Assembly: GCA_010671905.1 (NCBI GenBank)
Contig: JAAHII010000001.1
Span: 5,580,001-5,644,000 of the forward strand
Direction: 5' to 3'
Source: Leptolyngbya sp. SIOISBB
GTDB taxonomy: Bacteria > Cyanobacteriota > Cyanobacteriia > Phormidesmidales > Phormidesmidaceae
DNA: 64,000 nucleotides
Positions 1 to 7,979 of the stretch are shown here, piece after piece. Made by a program: the position numbers and the translations under genes. Under the pieces are notes generated by a model. The model saw only the letters and a list, made by a program, of their open reading frames with translations. It did not search any database and was not told the origin of the DNA. Positions within the stretch are counted from its first letter, which is position 1; each line of letters starts with the position of its first letter.

Positions 1-204
1 TTCTGGAGAGGGGGCAGCATTCAACTGCGGCTTGAGCAATGACTCAGCAGAGGTTTCGACTGGGTCTGCAGGCATGATTGAATCGACGGACGTTGGCGCG
101 TCAATTTGGAGTTCTACTTCAGCTTGTGCAGGCAGACTGCCTAGGGCCAACGTGACGCTGATGGCACCGACACTGCTCAACCAGAAGAAAGGCTTCTTAG
201 GCAT
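1..204 (-). CDS. Secreted protein, N-terminal part only (runs off the window)
   Basis: An open frame starts with ATG at 204 and is still open at base 1, giving 68 residues. It begins MPKKPFFWLSSVGAISVT and continues with a hydrophobic stretch ending at an A-Q-A cleavage-like site near residue 28, so a Sec signal peptide is clear. The residues after it are acidic and proline-containing, as in a linker. The function cannot be read from this fragment. A secreted cell-wall enzyme such as an M23 peptidase next to birA is only a guess from gene order. It points the same way as birA, which lies just upstream of it. Confidence 0.6.
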   Translation of the reverse strand, partial: MPKKPFFWLSSVGAISVTLALGSLPAQAEVELQIDAPTSVDSIMPADPVETSAESLLKPQLNAAPSPE

Positions 205-287
205 AAAAGGACTCAGATGAGCTCTCAGTTCGCTGGAGAATTGCTCCGGCTGCATATTTGCTGCTCCGTCAGAAACCATCATAAACC

Positions 288-1124
288 TCAGCCATTGTAG
301 CCCAGGCTAATCTCACCTGGCTTTAAAAAACGCACGAATTTTTGGCCGTTGTGCTGCAGGCTGACAATTAAGTCACCCTGTAATGTGACGCCTTCTACCC
401 TGGCAATGTGCCCGTCTAATTTAACTTTTTTTCCGTGATGAGCAAGTTTTTGGATATATGCGTTTACGAAGGCGCTGTTTCCTTGCTGCTGCCAATAGTA
501 AAACCCTTGCAAGATGCCCCGCAGGGCAATCGCCGCTAGGTCTTCCAAGGTCTTTATCCGGGTAGATGCTTCATCTGGTAAAAGCTGACGGATGGAGGCA
601 GCGTTGGTCGGGAGTGGATTATCCCAATTGAGTCCGACCCCAATCACGACCTGCTGCAATTGTGGCGATGCCCTAGCTGTAGTGGATGTGGCCAGTCGAC
701 TTTCGGTCAAAATGCCGCCTACTTTAGAGCCTTGGCTGACGAGGTCATTAGGCCACTTAATTTGTATCGGTATCGCCAAATTAAGCAGGCTGGTCGCTAT
801 GCCCCAAGCACTGGTTAGCGTGAGCAAGTTGCTATGGCGCAGCGGCATCTCCGGTTCCAGCACTAAGGAAAGATACAGGCCCCCTGGTGGCGATGCCCAG
901 GTCCGTCCCCATTGCCCCCGCCCGGCAGTCTGCTCAGCGGCGATGACGACAGTACCTGCGCCATGACCTTGGTCGATCAGCTGCCACGCCGTTTGATTGG
1001 TCGACGGCAACCGATCATAAAGATGGAGTTGAAAGTCAGGCCGTAGCGCTGCTAGTTCGGGCAGGATGCCTAACTCTGAGGATGGACGAACCAGGGCAGT
1101 AATCAGGCGTTGATAATCGATCAT
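288..1124 (-). CDS. birA: Biotin--[acetyl-CoA-carboxylase] ligase BirA
   Basis: Attaches biotin to the biotin carboxyl carrier protein of acetyl-CoA carboxylase in the cytoplasm. The family marks are STN at residues 41-43, the biotinyl-AMP loop GRGQWGRTW at 68-76 and KWPNDL at 123-128, followed by a short C-terminal SH3-like domain. There is no N-terminal DNA-binding helix-turn-helix, so this is the monofunctional type without repressor activity. I chose the ATG at 1124 (278 aa); the frame stays open upstream to a TTG at 1190, but those 22 residues do not resemble the family. Confidence 0.93.
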   Translation of the reverse strand: MIDYQRLITALVRPSSELGILPELAALRPDFQLHLYDRLPSTNQTAWQLIDQGHGAGTVVIAAEQTAGRGQWGRTWASPPGGLYLSLVLEPEMPLRHSNLLTLTSAWGIATSLLNLAIPIQIKWPNDLVSQGSKVGGILTESRLATSTTARASPQLQQVVIGVGLNWDNPLPTNAASIRQLLPDEASTRIKTLEDLAAIALRGILQGFYYWQQQGNSAFVNAYIQKLAHHGKKVKLDGHIARVEGVTLQGDLIVSLQHNGQKFVRFLKPGEISLGYNG

Positions 1125-1598
1125 GATCTCGGGCCGATGACACAGCGCCGTACCGAACGTCGTGGATCGGGCTGGCGCTGTTGAGTTCAATGATGGCCCC
1201 TAAACGCTCCTAAATATTAAAAGTGGGCGGATCTAATATCCTCTAGGATCTCGGGAGCAACGGGGCGAGTGTAAAAGAACTGGTTGATAACCGGGCTGAG
1301 TGGAATTAAACCAGTATTCATCAATTCATTAAGAGGGGCTGTCGTCCGATTCACGGGTAGGGCCAATCGATGGTTAAAGTGGGTTTTGGTCTGGAATTTA
1401 ACTTGTTAAGGTAATCCTGGCACGTATCTTGTGCTCTAATCCGGTTGGGAGAACGCTCGGGCAATTTAGCAGTTGGTCTATCCAGAACAGGGGGCGGACA
1501 ATCTCCCTGTTACGCTTAACGAGATAACTAGGAAGGCCCAAGCTTCAAGGTATCCATTCCCACAACGGTCCTGTGCAGTGCAGAAGAGGAGAGAGCAG
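1125..1598. other. Intergenic region between divergent birA and speA
   Basis: About 470 bases separate the two divergent genes. Apart from the weak promoter-like pair at 1403-1430 I see no gene, RNA or clear repeat. The stretch 1473-1598 is open in frame with speA, from a TTG, but lacks family similarity and is more likely leader. Confidence 0.5.
1403..1430 (+). promoter_or_regulatory. Possible speA promoter
   Basis: TTGTTA at 1403-1408 and TATCTT at 1425-1430 are separated by 16 bases, a fair match to a sigma-70 type promoter. It would give a leader of about 160 bases before the chosen speA start. Assigned by pattern only. Confidence 0.3.
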
Positions 1599-3581
1599 AT
1601 GTCAACGACTCGGCAGTCCAGTGAAGAAATGCTGCAAGCGCTGCGATCGCAGATTCCCTCGGAACCCGACAATGGGCAGCCTCACACGCTTTGGACGATT
1701 GAAAACAGTGAGGAGCTGTATCGCATTCACGGGTGGGGCGATCCCTATTTTTCGATTAACGCAGCGGGGCATGTGATGGTCGCGCCCCGAGGCGATCGCG
1801 GCGGCTCTTTAGATCTTCACGACTTAGTCACAGCGCTACAACAACGTAACTTGGGATTGCCGATTTTGATCCGGTTTTCTGACATTTTGGAAGATCGCAT
1901 TGAGCGGCTCAATGCCTGCTTTGCTAAAGCGATCGCCCGTTACAGCTACAGCGGGGTGTATCGTGGTGTCTTTCCGGTGAAATGTAATCAGCAGCGCCAT
2001 TTGGTAGAAGATTTAGTCCGTTTTGGTCAGCCTCACCAGTTTGGGTTAGAGGCCGGTTCCAAACCAGAATTGTTGATTGCCTTGGCGACCCTCGATAATC
2101 CAGGGGCGCTGCTGATTTGCAACGGTTATAAAGATCTGGAATATGTCGAAACTGCGATGCTGAGTCAGCGGTTGGGCCATACCCCAATTATTGTGCTGGA
2201 GCAATTGGACGAAGTCCCTTTGGTCATCGAAGCGAGTCGGCGATTAAAGATTCGGCCTATTTTGGGGGTACGAGCGAAGCTGACGAGTAAAGGGATTGGG
2301 CGCTGGGGCGGCTCAGCGGGAGATCGCGCCAAGTTTGGCTTGGCCATTCCCGAAATTCTCAGTGCGGTGGAACAGTTGAAAGCTGCTGACATGCTGGACT
2401 GTCTGCAACTGCTGCACTTTCACATTGGTTCCCAAATTTCGGCCATTAGCGTCATCAAAGATGCCCTGCGAGAAGCCTGCCAGATTTATGTGGAACTGTC
2501 AGAGTTAGGGGCCAAAATGGGCTATCTGGATGTCGGCGGGGGGTTAGGCATTGACTACGACGGCTCCAAGACTAACTTTTATGCTTCCAAGAACTACAGC
2601 ATTCAGAACTATGCCAATGACGTGGTTGCGGAAGTCCAGGAAGCTTGCTCGGCCCGCAATCTGCCAGTACCGACGTTGATTAGCGAAAGTGGTCGGGCGA
2701 TCGCGTCCCACCAGTCCGTTCTGGTGTTTGATGTGCTGGGTACTAGCGATCGACCCGGATTAGATCCCATCGATCCACCTACTGCTGACGCTCATGCCCT
2801 GTTGCGCGAGTTGTATGACACCTACACCAACGTCACCGTCCAAAATTATCAAGAGGTTTATCACGACGCCGTCCAGTTCAAAGATGAAGCCATTAGTCTA
2901 TTCAATTTTGGTTATTTGAGCTTGACTGAGCGGGCGAAGGTTGAGCGACTCTACTGGGCTTGCTGCCGCCGCATTCTGGAGCTTTTGCGCCATGAAGACT
3001 ATGTGCCGGATGACTTAGAAGATCTCGAAAAGAGTCTGGCATCGATCTATTACATTAATTTGTCGGTGTTTCAGTCGATGCCCGATGCGTGGGCGATCGA
3101 TCAGCTATTCCCGATCATGCCCATTCACCGGTTGGATGAGGAACCGACCAACCGCGTCACGTTGGCGGATCTCACCTGCGATAGCGACGGCAAGATTGAA
3201 AAGTTCATTGACCTACGGGATGTCAAATCGGTGCTAGAGTTGCACCCCCTTAAAGATCAGGAACCCTACTATCTCGGCCTGTTTCTTGGTGGGGCCTATC
3301 AAGAAATTATGGGCAATCTGCACAATCTGTTTGGCGATACCAACACCGTCCACATTCACATGACGCCCAAGGGCTATCACATCGAGCATGTGGTCAAAGG
3401 CGACACCATGACGGAAGTGCTCAGCTATGTGCAGTACGACTCCGAAGACCTGATCGAAAACATTCGTCGGCGATCGGAACACGCCCTGCAAGACGGTAAA
3501 ATCACCATCCAGGAAGCGCAACTGTTGCTTCAGCACTACGAGCACAGCCTCAATCACTACACCTACCTCTCCACGGATTGA
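1599..3581 (+). CDS. speA: Biosynthetic arginine decarboxylase SpeA
   Basis: Converts arginine to agmatine, the first step of polyamine synthesis. It is a PLP enzyme of the alanine-racemase-like fold. The PLP lysine lies in FPVKCNQ (K128), the phosphate-binding glycine loop is seen in LDVGGGLGIDYDG, and the C-terminal TCDSDGKI supplies the active-site cysteine. The length of 660 aa from ATG 1599 matches the family, and a purine-rich GGAGAG sits just ahead of this ATG. A longer frame from a TTG at 1473 adds 42 residues of unlikely sequence, so I rejected it. There is no clear terminator; the toxin-antitoxin pair follows on the opposite strand. Confidence 0.95.
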   Translation: MSTTRQSSEEMLQALRSQIPSEPDNGQPHTLWTIENSEELYRIHGWGDPYFSINAAGHVMVAPRGDRGGSLDLHDLVTALQQRNLGLPILIRFSDILEDRIERLNACFAKAIARYSYSGVYRGVFPVKCNQQRHLVEDLVRFGQPHQFGLEAGSKPELLIALATLDNPGALLICNGYKDLEYVETAMLSQRLGHTPIIVLEQLDEVPLVIEASRRLKIRPILGVRAKLTSKGIGRWGGSAGDRAKFGLAIPEILSAVEQLKAADMLDCLQLLHFHIGSQISAISVIKDALREACQIYVELSELGAKMGYLDVGGGLGIDYDGSKTNFYASKNYSIQNYANDVVAEVQEACSARNLPVPTLISESGRAIASHQSVLVFDVLGTSDRPGLDPIDPPTADAHALLRELYDTYTNVTVQNYQEVYHDAVQFKDEAISLFNFGYLSLTERAKVERLYWACCRRILELLRHEDYVPDDLEDLEKSLASIYYINLSVFQSMPDAWAIDQLFPIMPIHRLDEEPTNRVTLADLTCDSDGKIEKFIDLRDVKSVLELHPLKDQEPYYLGLFLGGAYQEIMGNLHNLFGDTNTVHIHMTPKGYHIEHVVKGDTMTEVLSYVQYDSEDLIENIRRRSEHALQDGKITIQEAQLLLQHYEHSLNHYTYLSTD

Positions 3582-3616
3582 GCGCTGCGTTATTGGTTTT
3601 CGCTCCTCGATTTGAC

Positions 3617-3991
3617 CTACGGCGAGGGGCGATTGGACTGAGTATTTTCGTGCTGAGCGATCGCATCTTCAATCACATCGTTACCGACATCGGAGCGATC
3701 AGACTTGGCATAGATAGTCGCTAGGATGATACTCTCTGCCGTTTTCACGTAATAGACGACACGATAGCCGCCGCTTTTGCCTTTCTGGATATCAGTGTTT
3801 CTCAGCCGAACCTTAAAAACCTGATATTTCGTGCCGATGATGCGATCTCCTGGAGTTTCGCCAGCCTGTAGCTGCTCCATTAGGGGTGTCAGGTCGGACC
3901 GGATATAGCGGTAGCGTTTTGCCAGGGTCCGCAGGTCGCGTTGGAATCTTGGGGTCAGAGCAATCTGAATGGCCGCAGGATCACTCGGCAT
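3617..3991 (-). CDS. RelE/ParE-like toxin of a type II toxin-antitoxin pair
   Basis: A basic protein of 124 aa with the pattern of the RelE/ParE ribonuclease or gyrase-toxin fold: TPRFQRDLRTLAKRY near the start, then KVRLRNTDI, then the core strand SGGYRVVYYVK and ATIYAKSDR. In RelE relatives the basic and tyrosine residues of this strand carry activity. The ATG at 3991 overlaps the end of the upstream antitoxin gene by 11 bases, which indicates translational coupling. Whether it cleaves mRNA or targets gyrase cannot be told. It lies convergent to speA. Confidence 0.8.
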   Translation of the reverse strand: MPSDPAAIQIALTPRFQRDLRTLAKRYRYIRSDLTPLMEQLQAGETPGDRIIGTKYQVFKVRLRNTDIQKGKSGGYRVVYYVKTAESIILATIYAKSDRSDVGNDVIEDAIAQHENTQSNRPSP

Positions 3992-4226
3992 CAATGCCCT
4001 CCCACATGGCAGAGAGCGGCAGGGTTTGCCCGCTCAAAGCTTCTTTGAGCCCTTGATGAATGCCCGAGATCGCCTCCTTGGTCGGAGTTTCATCGGGATC
4101 AGTGTCATCAGCTTCGTCGATGAGAATAATCAAGCGTACACGCTGCGGTTTGAAGACGCCCAAAGCACTATCGAGCATAAGTTGCCCGCTCTCATCAATA
4201 GTTGCTGTCGTCTCGATCGCTTTCAT
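3981..4226 (-). CDS. Cognate antitoxin of the RelE/ParE-like toxin
   Basis: An acidic protein of 81 aa. Its first half (ETTATIDESGQLMLD, then KPQRVRLIILIDE) resembles the small beta-rich antitoxin-like proteins common in cyanobacteria, in which the N-terminal part would bind DNA and dimerise. The acidic tail ending in EGIDAE would wrap the toxin. The antitoxin comes first and its stop overlaps the toxin start, the classic type II order. The role is inferred from the pairing; I cannot name the antitoxin family with certainty. Confidence 0.7.
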   Translation of the reverse strand: MKAIETTATIDESGQLMLDSALGVFKPQRVRLIILIDEADDTDPDETPTKEAISGIHQGLKEALSGQTLPLSAMWEGIDAE

Positions 4227-4438
4227 AAAACGCCTCGCCTGCAGTTAAACAGCCAGGTAAATCAAATTGCCTTCTTTCAGGCTGGAAAAGCAAACTCCAC
4301 ACATTATGCCGCTATATGCACAGCCTCAACCAATACATCTATCTGTCCACAAGTTAAAGACCAAATCGAGCATGGCTCTATTTTGAAAACTGAATGGGTA
4401 TACTGCGGCTGCCAGTTTAACAAAAGTCCGACCTCTGT

Positions 4439-4860
4439 ATGCGCATTGCAGTAGCATTTCTTGCTGTTCTAATCATATCGGGATGTATTCCAAAGAGGTT
4501 GGATACTCAACAGAGAATCCTGACGAATTCTGTAGGGAAATCCTCTCTACCGGAGACCCTAAAGAAGTGAGGAACTGGCTCAACGACAGGGAAAATACAT
4601 TGGGCGAACTTCAAACCAACGAGGCTTCAGTTGATTTTATAACCGTCGGCTATGAGGCAGGCGCAAAGACCATCTACGCTGTAGAAATTGACTCCTATCC
4701 TGGTTGGGGAGAGAACACTGGTCACCTAGTTGTTGAACTGCCATTGGAAAATTCTAGACGTCAAGCAGTACTCGACTGGGCTGCGCCCATTGCGCATGAG
4801 CAGGGTTTTGACGCTTACAGTGACGTTGGGCAGCAATACATTTACGTCAAACTGGACTGA
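4439..4860 (+). CDS. Putative lipoprotein, reading frame broken near 4485
   Basis: The frame starting at ATG 4439 encodes a lipoprotein signal peptide ending in the lipobox I-S-G-C, with the cysteine codon at 4484-4486, but then runs out of frame after about 27 residues. From 4483 a second frame runs to 4860 with a coherent acidic domain (DEFCREILST, then YEAGAKTIYAVEIDSYPGW, then YSDVGQQYIYVKLD). Joining the two at 4486-4489 gives one lipoprotein of about 140 aa. Either one base is missing or two are extra at this point. The domain is not recognised. If the signal peptide is a coincidence, the gene is simply 4483-4860. Confidence 0.5.
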
Positions 4861-5221
4861 TGCCTAATATGTCATTCAACCGGACATCCCCACAAACTGA
4901 GTCAACCATAGGAATCCCAGCATTGTTGTACTTCAAACAGAAGCGCGATCGCCCTTTCACTTCAAGGACTAACCACTTGCATTTTGACTCTTTTCACTTG
5001 CATTTTTGACTTCTTTGTATATTTGCCTTTTGATTGAAGCCAGGTTGGAATAAATGGGCGATCGCAGCAGGCTTGCCGAATGTCACCAAGTTCGTCCAAG
5101 CTTGTAGCCAAATGAAATGCTTTCAGTGATCGGGGGCTGCTGATCCTACTTTGAGGAAAGCTACAGCAGAAGGCTGCTATAGAGCTAACATCCTGAAGGA
5201 ATGGTATCTTCGCACACTAAA
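4861..5221. other. Intergenic region with a short tandem repeat
   Basis: There is no gene here. It holds two tandem copies of a roughly 21-base unit beginning CACTTGCATTTT at 4974-4994 and 4995-5017, and HIP1 octamers. The rest shows nothing distinctive. Confidence 0.5.
4974..5017. repeat. Two-copy direct tandem repeat
   Basis: CACTTGCATTTTGACTCTTTT (4974-4994) is followed immediately by a near copy with one extra T in the T-run, an extra T in the CTC segment and a changed last base (4995-5017). It lies in noncoding DNA. Confidence 0.7.
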
Positions 5222-5248
5222 AAAGGAGCCTGAACCTCAGACTCCTTT
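5222..5248 (-). terminator. Rho-independent terminator of the 5276-5632 gene
   Basis: AAAGGAG (5222-5228) pairs with CTCCTTT (5242-5248). Inside it CTGA pairs with TCAG around the loop ACC, with one C/A mismatch between the two stems. On the minus strand the stem is followed by a T-rich run. It lies about 30 bases beyond the stop codon. Confidence 0.8.
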
Positions 5249-5275
5249 CGAGCGCTGTGTTGATGGATTGTTTGA

Positions 5276-5632
5276 CTAAATCTCTTCGTCGTCAACGGTG
5301 ATTTCTTCAATAGCCTCGACTGGTTGAGCCGATTGCTGCCGCAGCAATTCCTGCTGACGTTGCCGAAAATCTTGAGCTTCAGAACCGATTGCCCGATCTT
5401 GGTAATCTAGGAATTCTTGGGAACTCATGCCGGGAACCGAAATGGCGCGGTGGATCAGCTCAAAGGGGTCAGAAGAGTCACCGAACAAGCTAGCGCCATC
5501 ATCATCGGTGCCAACGTTACTGAAAGGCTCAACGTCAGTTTGTGCTAGGGCGCTATGCATTGAGACACCAGCCCCTAAAACGAGTAAGGAACCAGCGACC
5601 AAACCTGTCAGAATTGATTTTATCGAAAACAT
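5276..5632 (-). CDS. Small secreted protein of unknown function
   Basis: A protein of 118 aa with a Sec signal peptide (positive MFSIK, hydrophobic core, cleavage after A-L-A-Q near residue 31). The mature part is acidic and low in structure signals, with a glutamine-rich helix (DFRQRQQELLRQQ) and a very acidic end. I do not recognise the family. It is monocistronic with its own terminator at 5222-5248 and lies downstream of the ABC exporter genes on the same strand. Confidence 0.7.
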   Translation of the reverse strand: MFSIKSILTGLVAGSLLVLGAGVSMHSALAQTDVEPFSNVGTDDDGASLFGDSSDPFELIHRAISVPGMSSQEFLDYQDRAIGSEAQDFRQRQQELLRQQSAQPVEAIEEITVDDEEI

Positions 5633-5716
5633 GATGGATAACTCCTACTACACCATCGCTGCAATCGGCGTAATCTACGCCTTACTTTAGCAAAAAAATT
5701 GCCAGCGATCGCCCCC

Positions 5717-6637
5717 TTATACAATTCTACGACGCAGTAACGGCTGAATAAGTGCCAGCGACAGGCCACAAAAGCCAATAAGAACAGCCAGGGCGGTTGC
5801 CAAGGTGACTTCCGCGAAGGGCGCTGGCATCACTACACTGCCCAAACCCCAGTTGCCAGGATGCAAATAGATGTAACGAATCGGCTCAATGGCGTAGCTC
5901 AGCGGATTTAGGCTAGCAACTACCTGCAACCAGGGTGGCATAAAGGAGAGGGGCACCAACGCGGTGCTGGAAAATAGCAGTGGTAGGTTAGTGACGAAAA
6001 TCACGGCAATTAGCTCAATATGTCCTGGCAAGGCAAAGGATAAGCCCAGGCTGAGGGCTGTCACGCCTAATACCAAGGTCAGCACGATGAGCACCACCAA
6101 CGCTAACCCAGTCGGATCGGGCAAGCCTGCCCCCAACGCCGCACTCAGCACAATGATGGCTGCTGTTTGCACCATGCTCATGGCCGCGATAAAGATGGCT
6201 GACGCCGCCACGATGGAATAGCGAGAGGCCAAAGGGGCCACCAGAAATCGATTCAAAAAGCCAAACTCGCGGTCAAACATCACGGGGAGGCCTGCATTTA
6301 ACGCGCCCCCAAAGGCGGTGAAGACAATGATGCCCGCGCCTAAAAACTGGCCATAATTACGGCTATCCCCAAATAAGCCCTCAGGCACATTTTGAAAGAG
6401 CGCTCCGAACAAGATGAGCCACATCACGGGCTGCACCACGCCTGCTACTAATGTTGAAGGCCGCCGTTGTAACTGGATGAACAGCCGCCGGGTCATGGCC
6501 CCGGTCTCTTGCCAAAACTCGCTGGAAAACAGGCCTGGCGTCGCCATTGTGGAGCCGTCGCTGACCTGAGCTTTCCACTGACGTAAATCAGGATTGTCTA
6601 AGGACAGTTTGGGTTTGGGCGTAAGGGTGGTGCTCAT
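5717..6637 (-). CDS. ABC-2 type exporter permease (DrrB-like)
   Basis: A membrane subunit of an ABC exporter, 306 aa. A cytoplasmic N-terminus of about 60 residues is followed by six hydrophobic helices. The ABC-2 family's central stretch is visible (MFDREFGFLNRFLVAPLASRYSI), where the permease contacts the ATPase, as is the LPLLFSSTALVPLSFMPPWL segment before the last helices. The gene follows the ATPase gene by 96 bases on the same strand, so the two form an operon. The substrate is unknown; relatives export lipids, polysaccharides or drugs. Confidence 0.9.
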   Translation of the reverse strand: MSTTLTPKPKLSLDNPDLRQWKAQVSDGSTMATPGLFSSEFWQETGAMTRRLFIQLQRRPSTLVAGVVQPVMWLILFGALFQNVPEGLFGDSRNYGQFLGAGIIVFTAFGGALNAGLPVMFDREFGFLNRFLVAPLASRYSIVAASAIFIAAMSMVQTAAIIVLSAALGAGLPDPTGLALVVLIVLTLVLGVTALSLGLSFALPGHIELIAVIFVTNLPLLFSSTALVPLSFMPPWLQVVASLNPLSYAIEPIRYIYLHPGNWGLGSVVMPAPFAEVTLATALAVLIGFCGLSLALIQPLLRRRIV

Positions 6638-6733
6638 GGGGATTGATCGAGAGTTGATGAATGGTTGAGAGAGTCAATGGCCAATGGCGTTGCAAGTATC
6701 TTAACGAAGTCGCGATCGCCCCTTGGAAAATCT

Positions 6734-7759
6734 TTAGCTGCCTTTCATAGCTTGCTTGCGCTCAGCTTTGAGATCGCGGCTGCCAGAAGCGGCAATTTCG
6801 GCATCCATCAGGGTGCGTCCCGTCGCTGCTAGATACACATCATCGAGACTCGGGCGCGATTGTGAAATGCCAAACATGGGTAAATTGGCGTCTTTGAGCG
6901 CTTGCTGCACGGTTATCAGCGCATCCGATTGAGCCGTGACCACCAGATTCAAGGAGTTGCCCTGGGCTTCGTTCACAATTACCTCTTCCACACAGGACAA
7001 GTCCTGCAAGAGGGTTTTCGCTTGGCCAGCTTCACTATTAGGGGTGAATTCGCGAATGCGGAGGGTAATGCGATCGCCGCCCACGCGATCCTTCAATTCA
7101 TTGGGCGTGCCTACAGCGATCACCTTGCCCTGATCGATAATGGCGACGCGATCGGACAAGGCATCGACTTCTTCTAAATAATGGCTGGTCAGTAAGACTG
7201 TGGTGCCCGCTTCACGTAGCTGCCGCAAAAACTGCCAAACGGCTGAGCGGGTTTCAATGTCTAAGCCGACAGTCGGTTCATCCAGTACAAGCACGTCGGG
7301 CTGATGCAGTAGCCCCATGGCCAGATCCAGCCGCTTTTGGAGCCCCCCGGAGTAGGTGCCCGATTTTTTATCGGCCCAATCGATCAGTTCCAACAGGGCA
7401 ATCATTTGCTCGATGCGATCGCGAGCCACTTTTCTGGGCATGTGATAAAGCGCCGCTTGCAGTTGCAGCAGTTCACGCCCGGTCAACATCTTATCCAGCG
7501 ACACGGCCTGGGCGATGTATCCCAGTCGCTGGCGTGCTAGAGCCGGATTTTCCAGCACTGATTTGCCGCTGATTTCCACTTTGCCCGCATCCGGCATACT
7601 GAGGGTACACAGGCACCGAATCGTGGTGGTTTTGCCCGCGCCGTTTGGCCCGAGCAAGCCAAAAATTTCCCCCGGCTCAATGGTGAAAGACACGTCTTTG
7701 ACGGCTTCGACATCCCCATAGCGCTTTTTTAAGCCTTCGACTAACACCGCTGGCGGCAT
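6734..7759 (-). CDS. ABC exporter ATP-binding protein (DrrA-like)
   Basis: An ATPase of 341 aa that powers the permease encoded downstream. Walker A GPNGAGKTT is at residues 37-45, the signature SGGLQKR at about 137-143, Walker B VLVLDEP at 156-162 and the switch histidine in TSHYLEE at H193. The extra C-terminal domain of about 100 residues (RDLSCVEEVIVNEAQ and beyond) is typical of the daunorubicin-resistance subfamily. The start ATG at 7759 fits the usual N-terminus. Confidence 0.93.
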   Translation of the reverse strand: MPPAVLVEGLKKRYGDVEAVKDVSFTIEPGEIFGLLGPNGAGKTTTIRCLCTLSMPDAGKVEISGKSVLENPALARQRLGYIAQAVSLDKMLTGRELLQLQAALYHMPRKVARDRIEQMIALLELIDWADKKSGTYSGGLQKRLDLAMGLLHQPDVLVLDEPTVGLDIETRSAVWQFLRQLREAGTTVLLTSHYLEEVDALSDRVAIIDQGKVIAVGTPNELKDRVGGDRITLRIREFTPNSEAGQAKTLLQDLSCVEEVIVNEAQGNSLNLVVTAQSDALITVQQALKDANLPMFGISQSRPSLDDVYLAATGRTLMDAEIAASGSRDLKAERKQAMKGS

Positions 7760-7979
7760 ATGGTTAACCCAATTGGCTCCACTGCAAGGTTACACGGCAT
7801 ATTCTACCGAAGTCGGTGGAGAAGTTTCAGAGACCCTAGTCGTCTGTGGTGTAATTTACCCAACCATTTACCCAGTTATTGGGGCCTTTAGGGCAGGGGT
7901 TGAGGGGGCAAAGGCAAGGACCGGGATTGTGATGATTGTCTGCTGAGGTGTTGGGAAGCCGTACTCTGAAGAGAGACTT

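Noticed and set aside
3969-4454. Long plus-strand open frame opposite the toxin-antitoxin genes
   Set aside because: It is the complement of a clearly better pair of genes and has no recognisable protein features.
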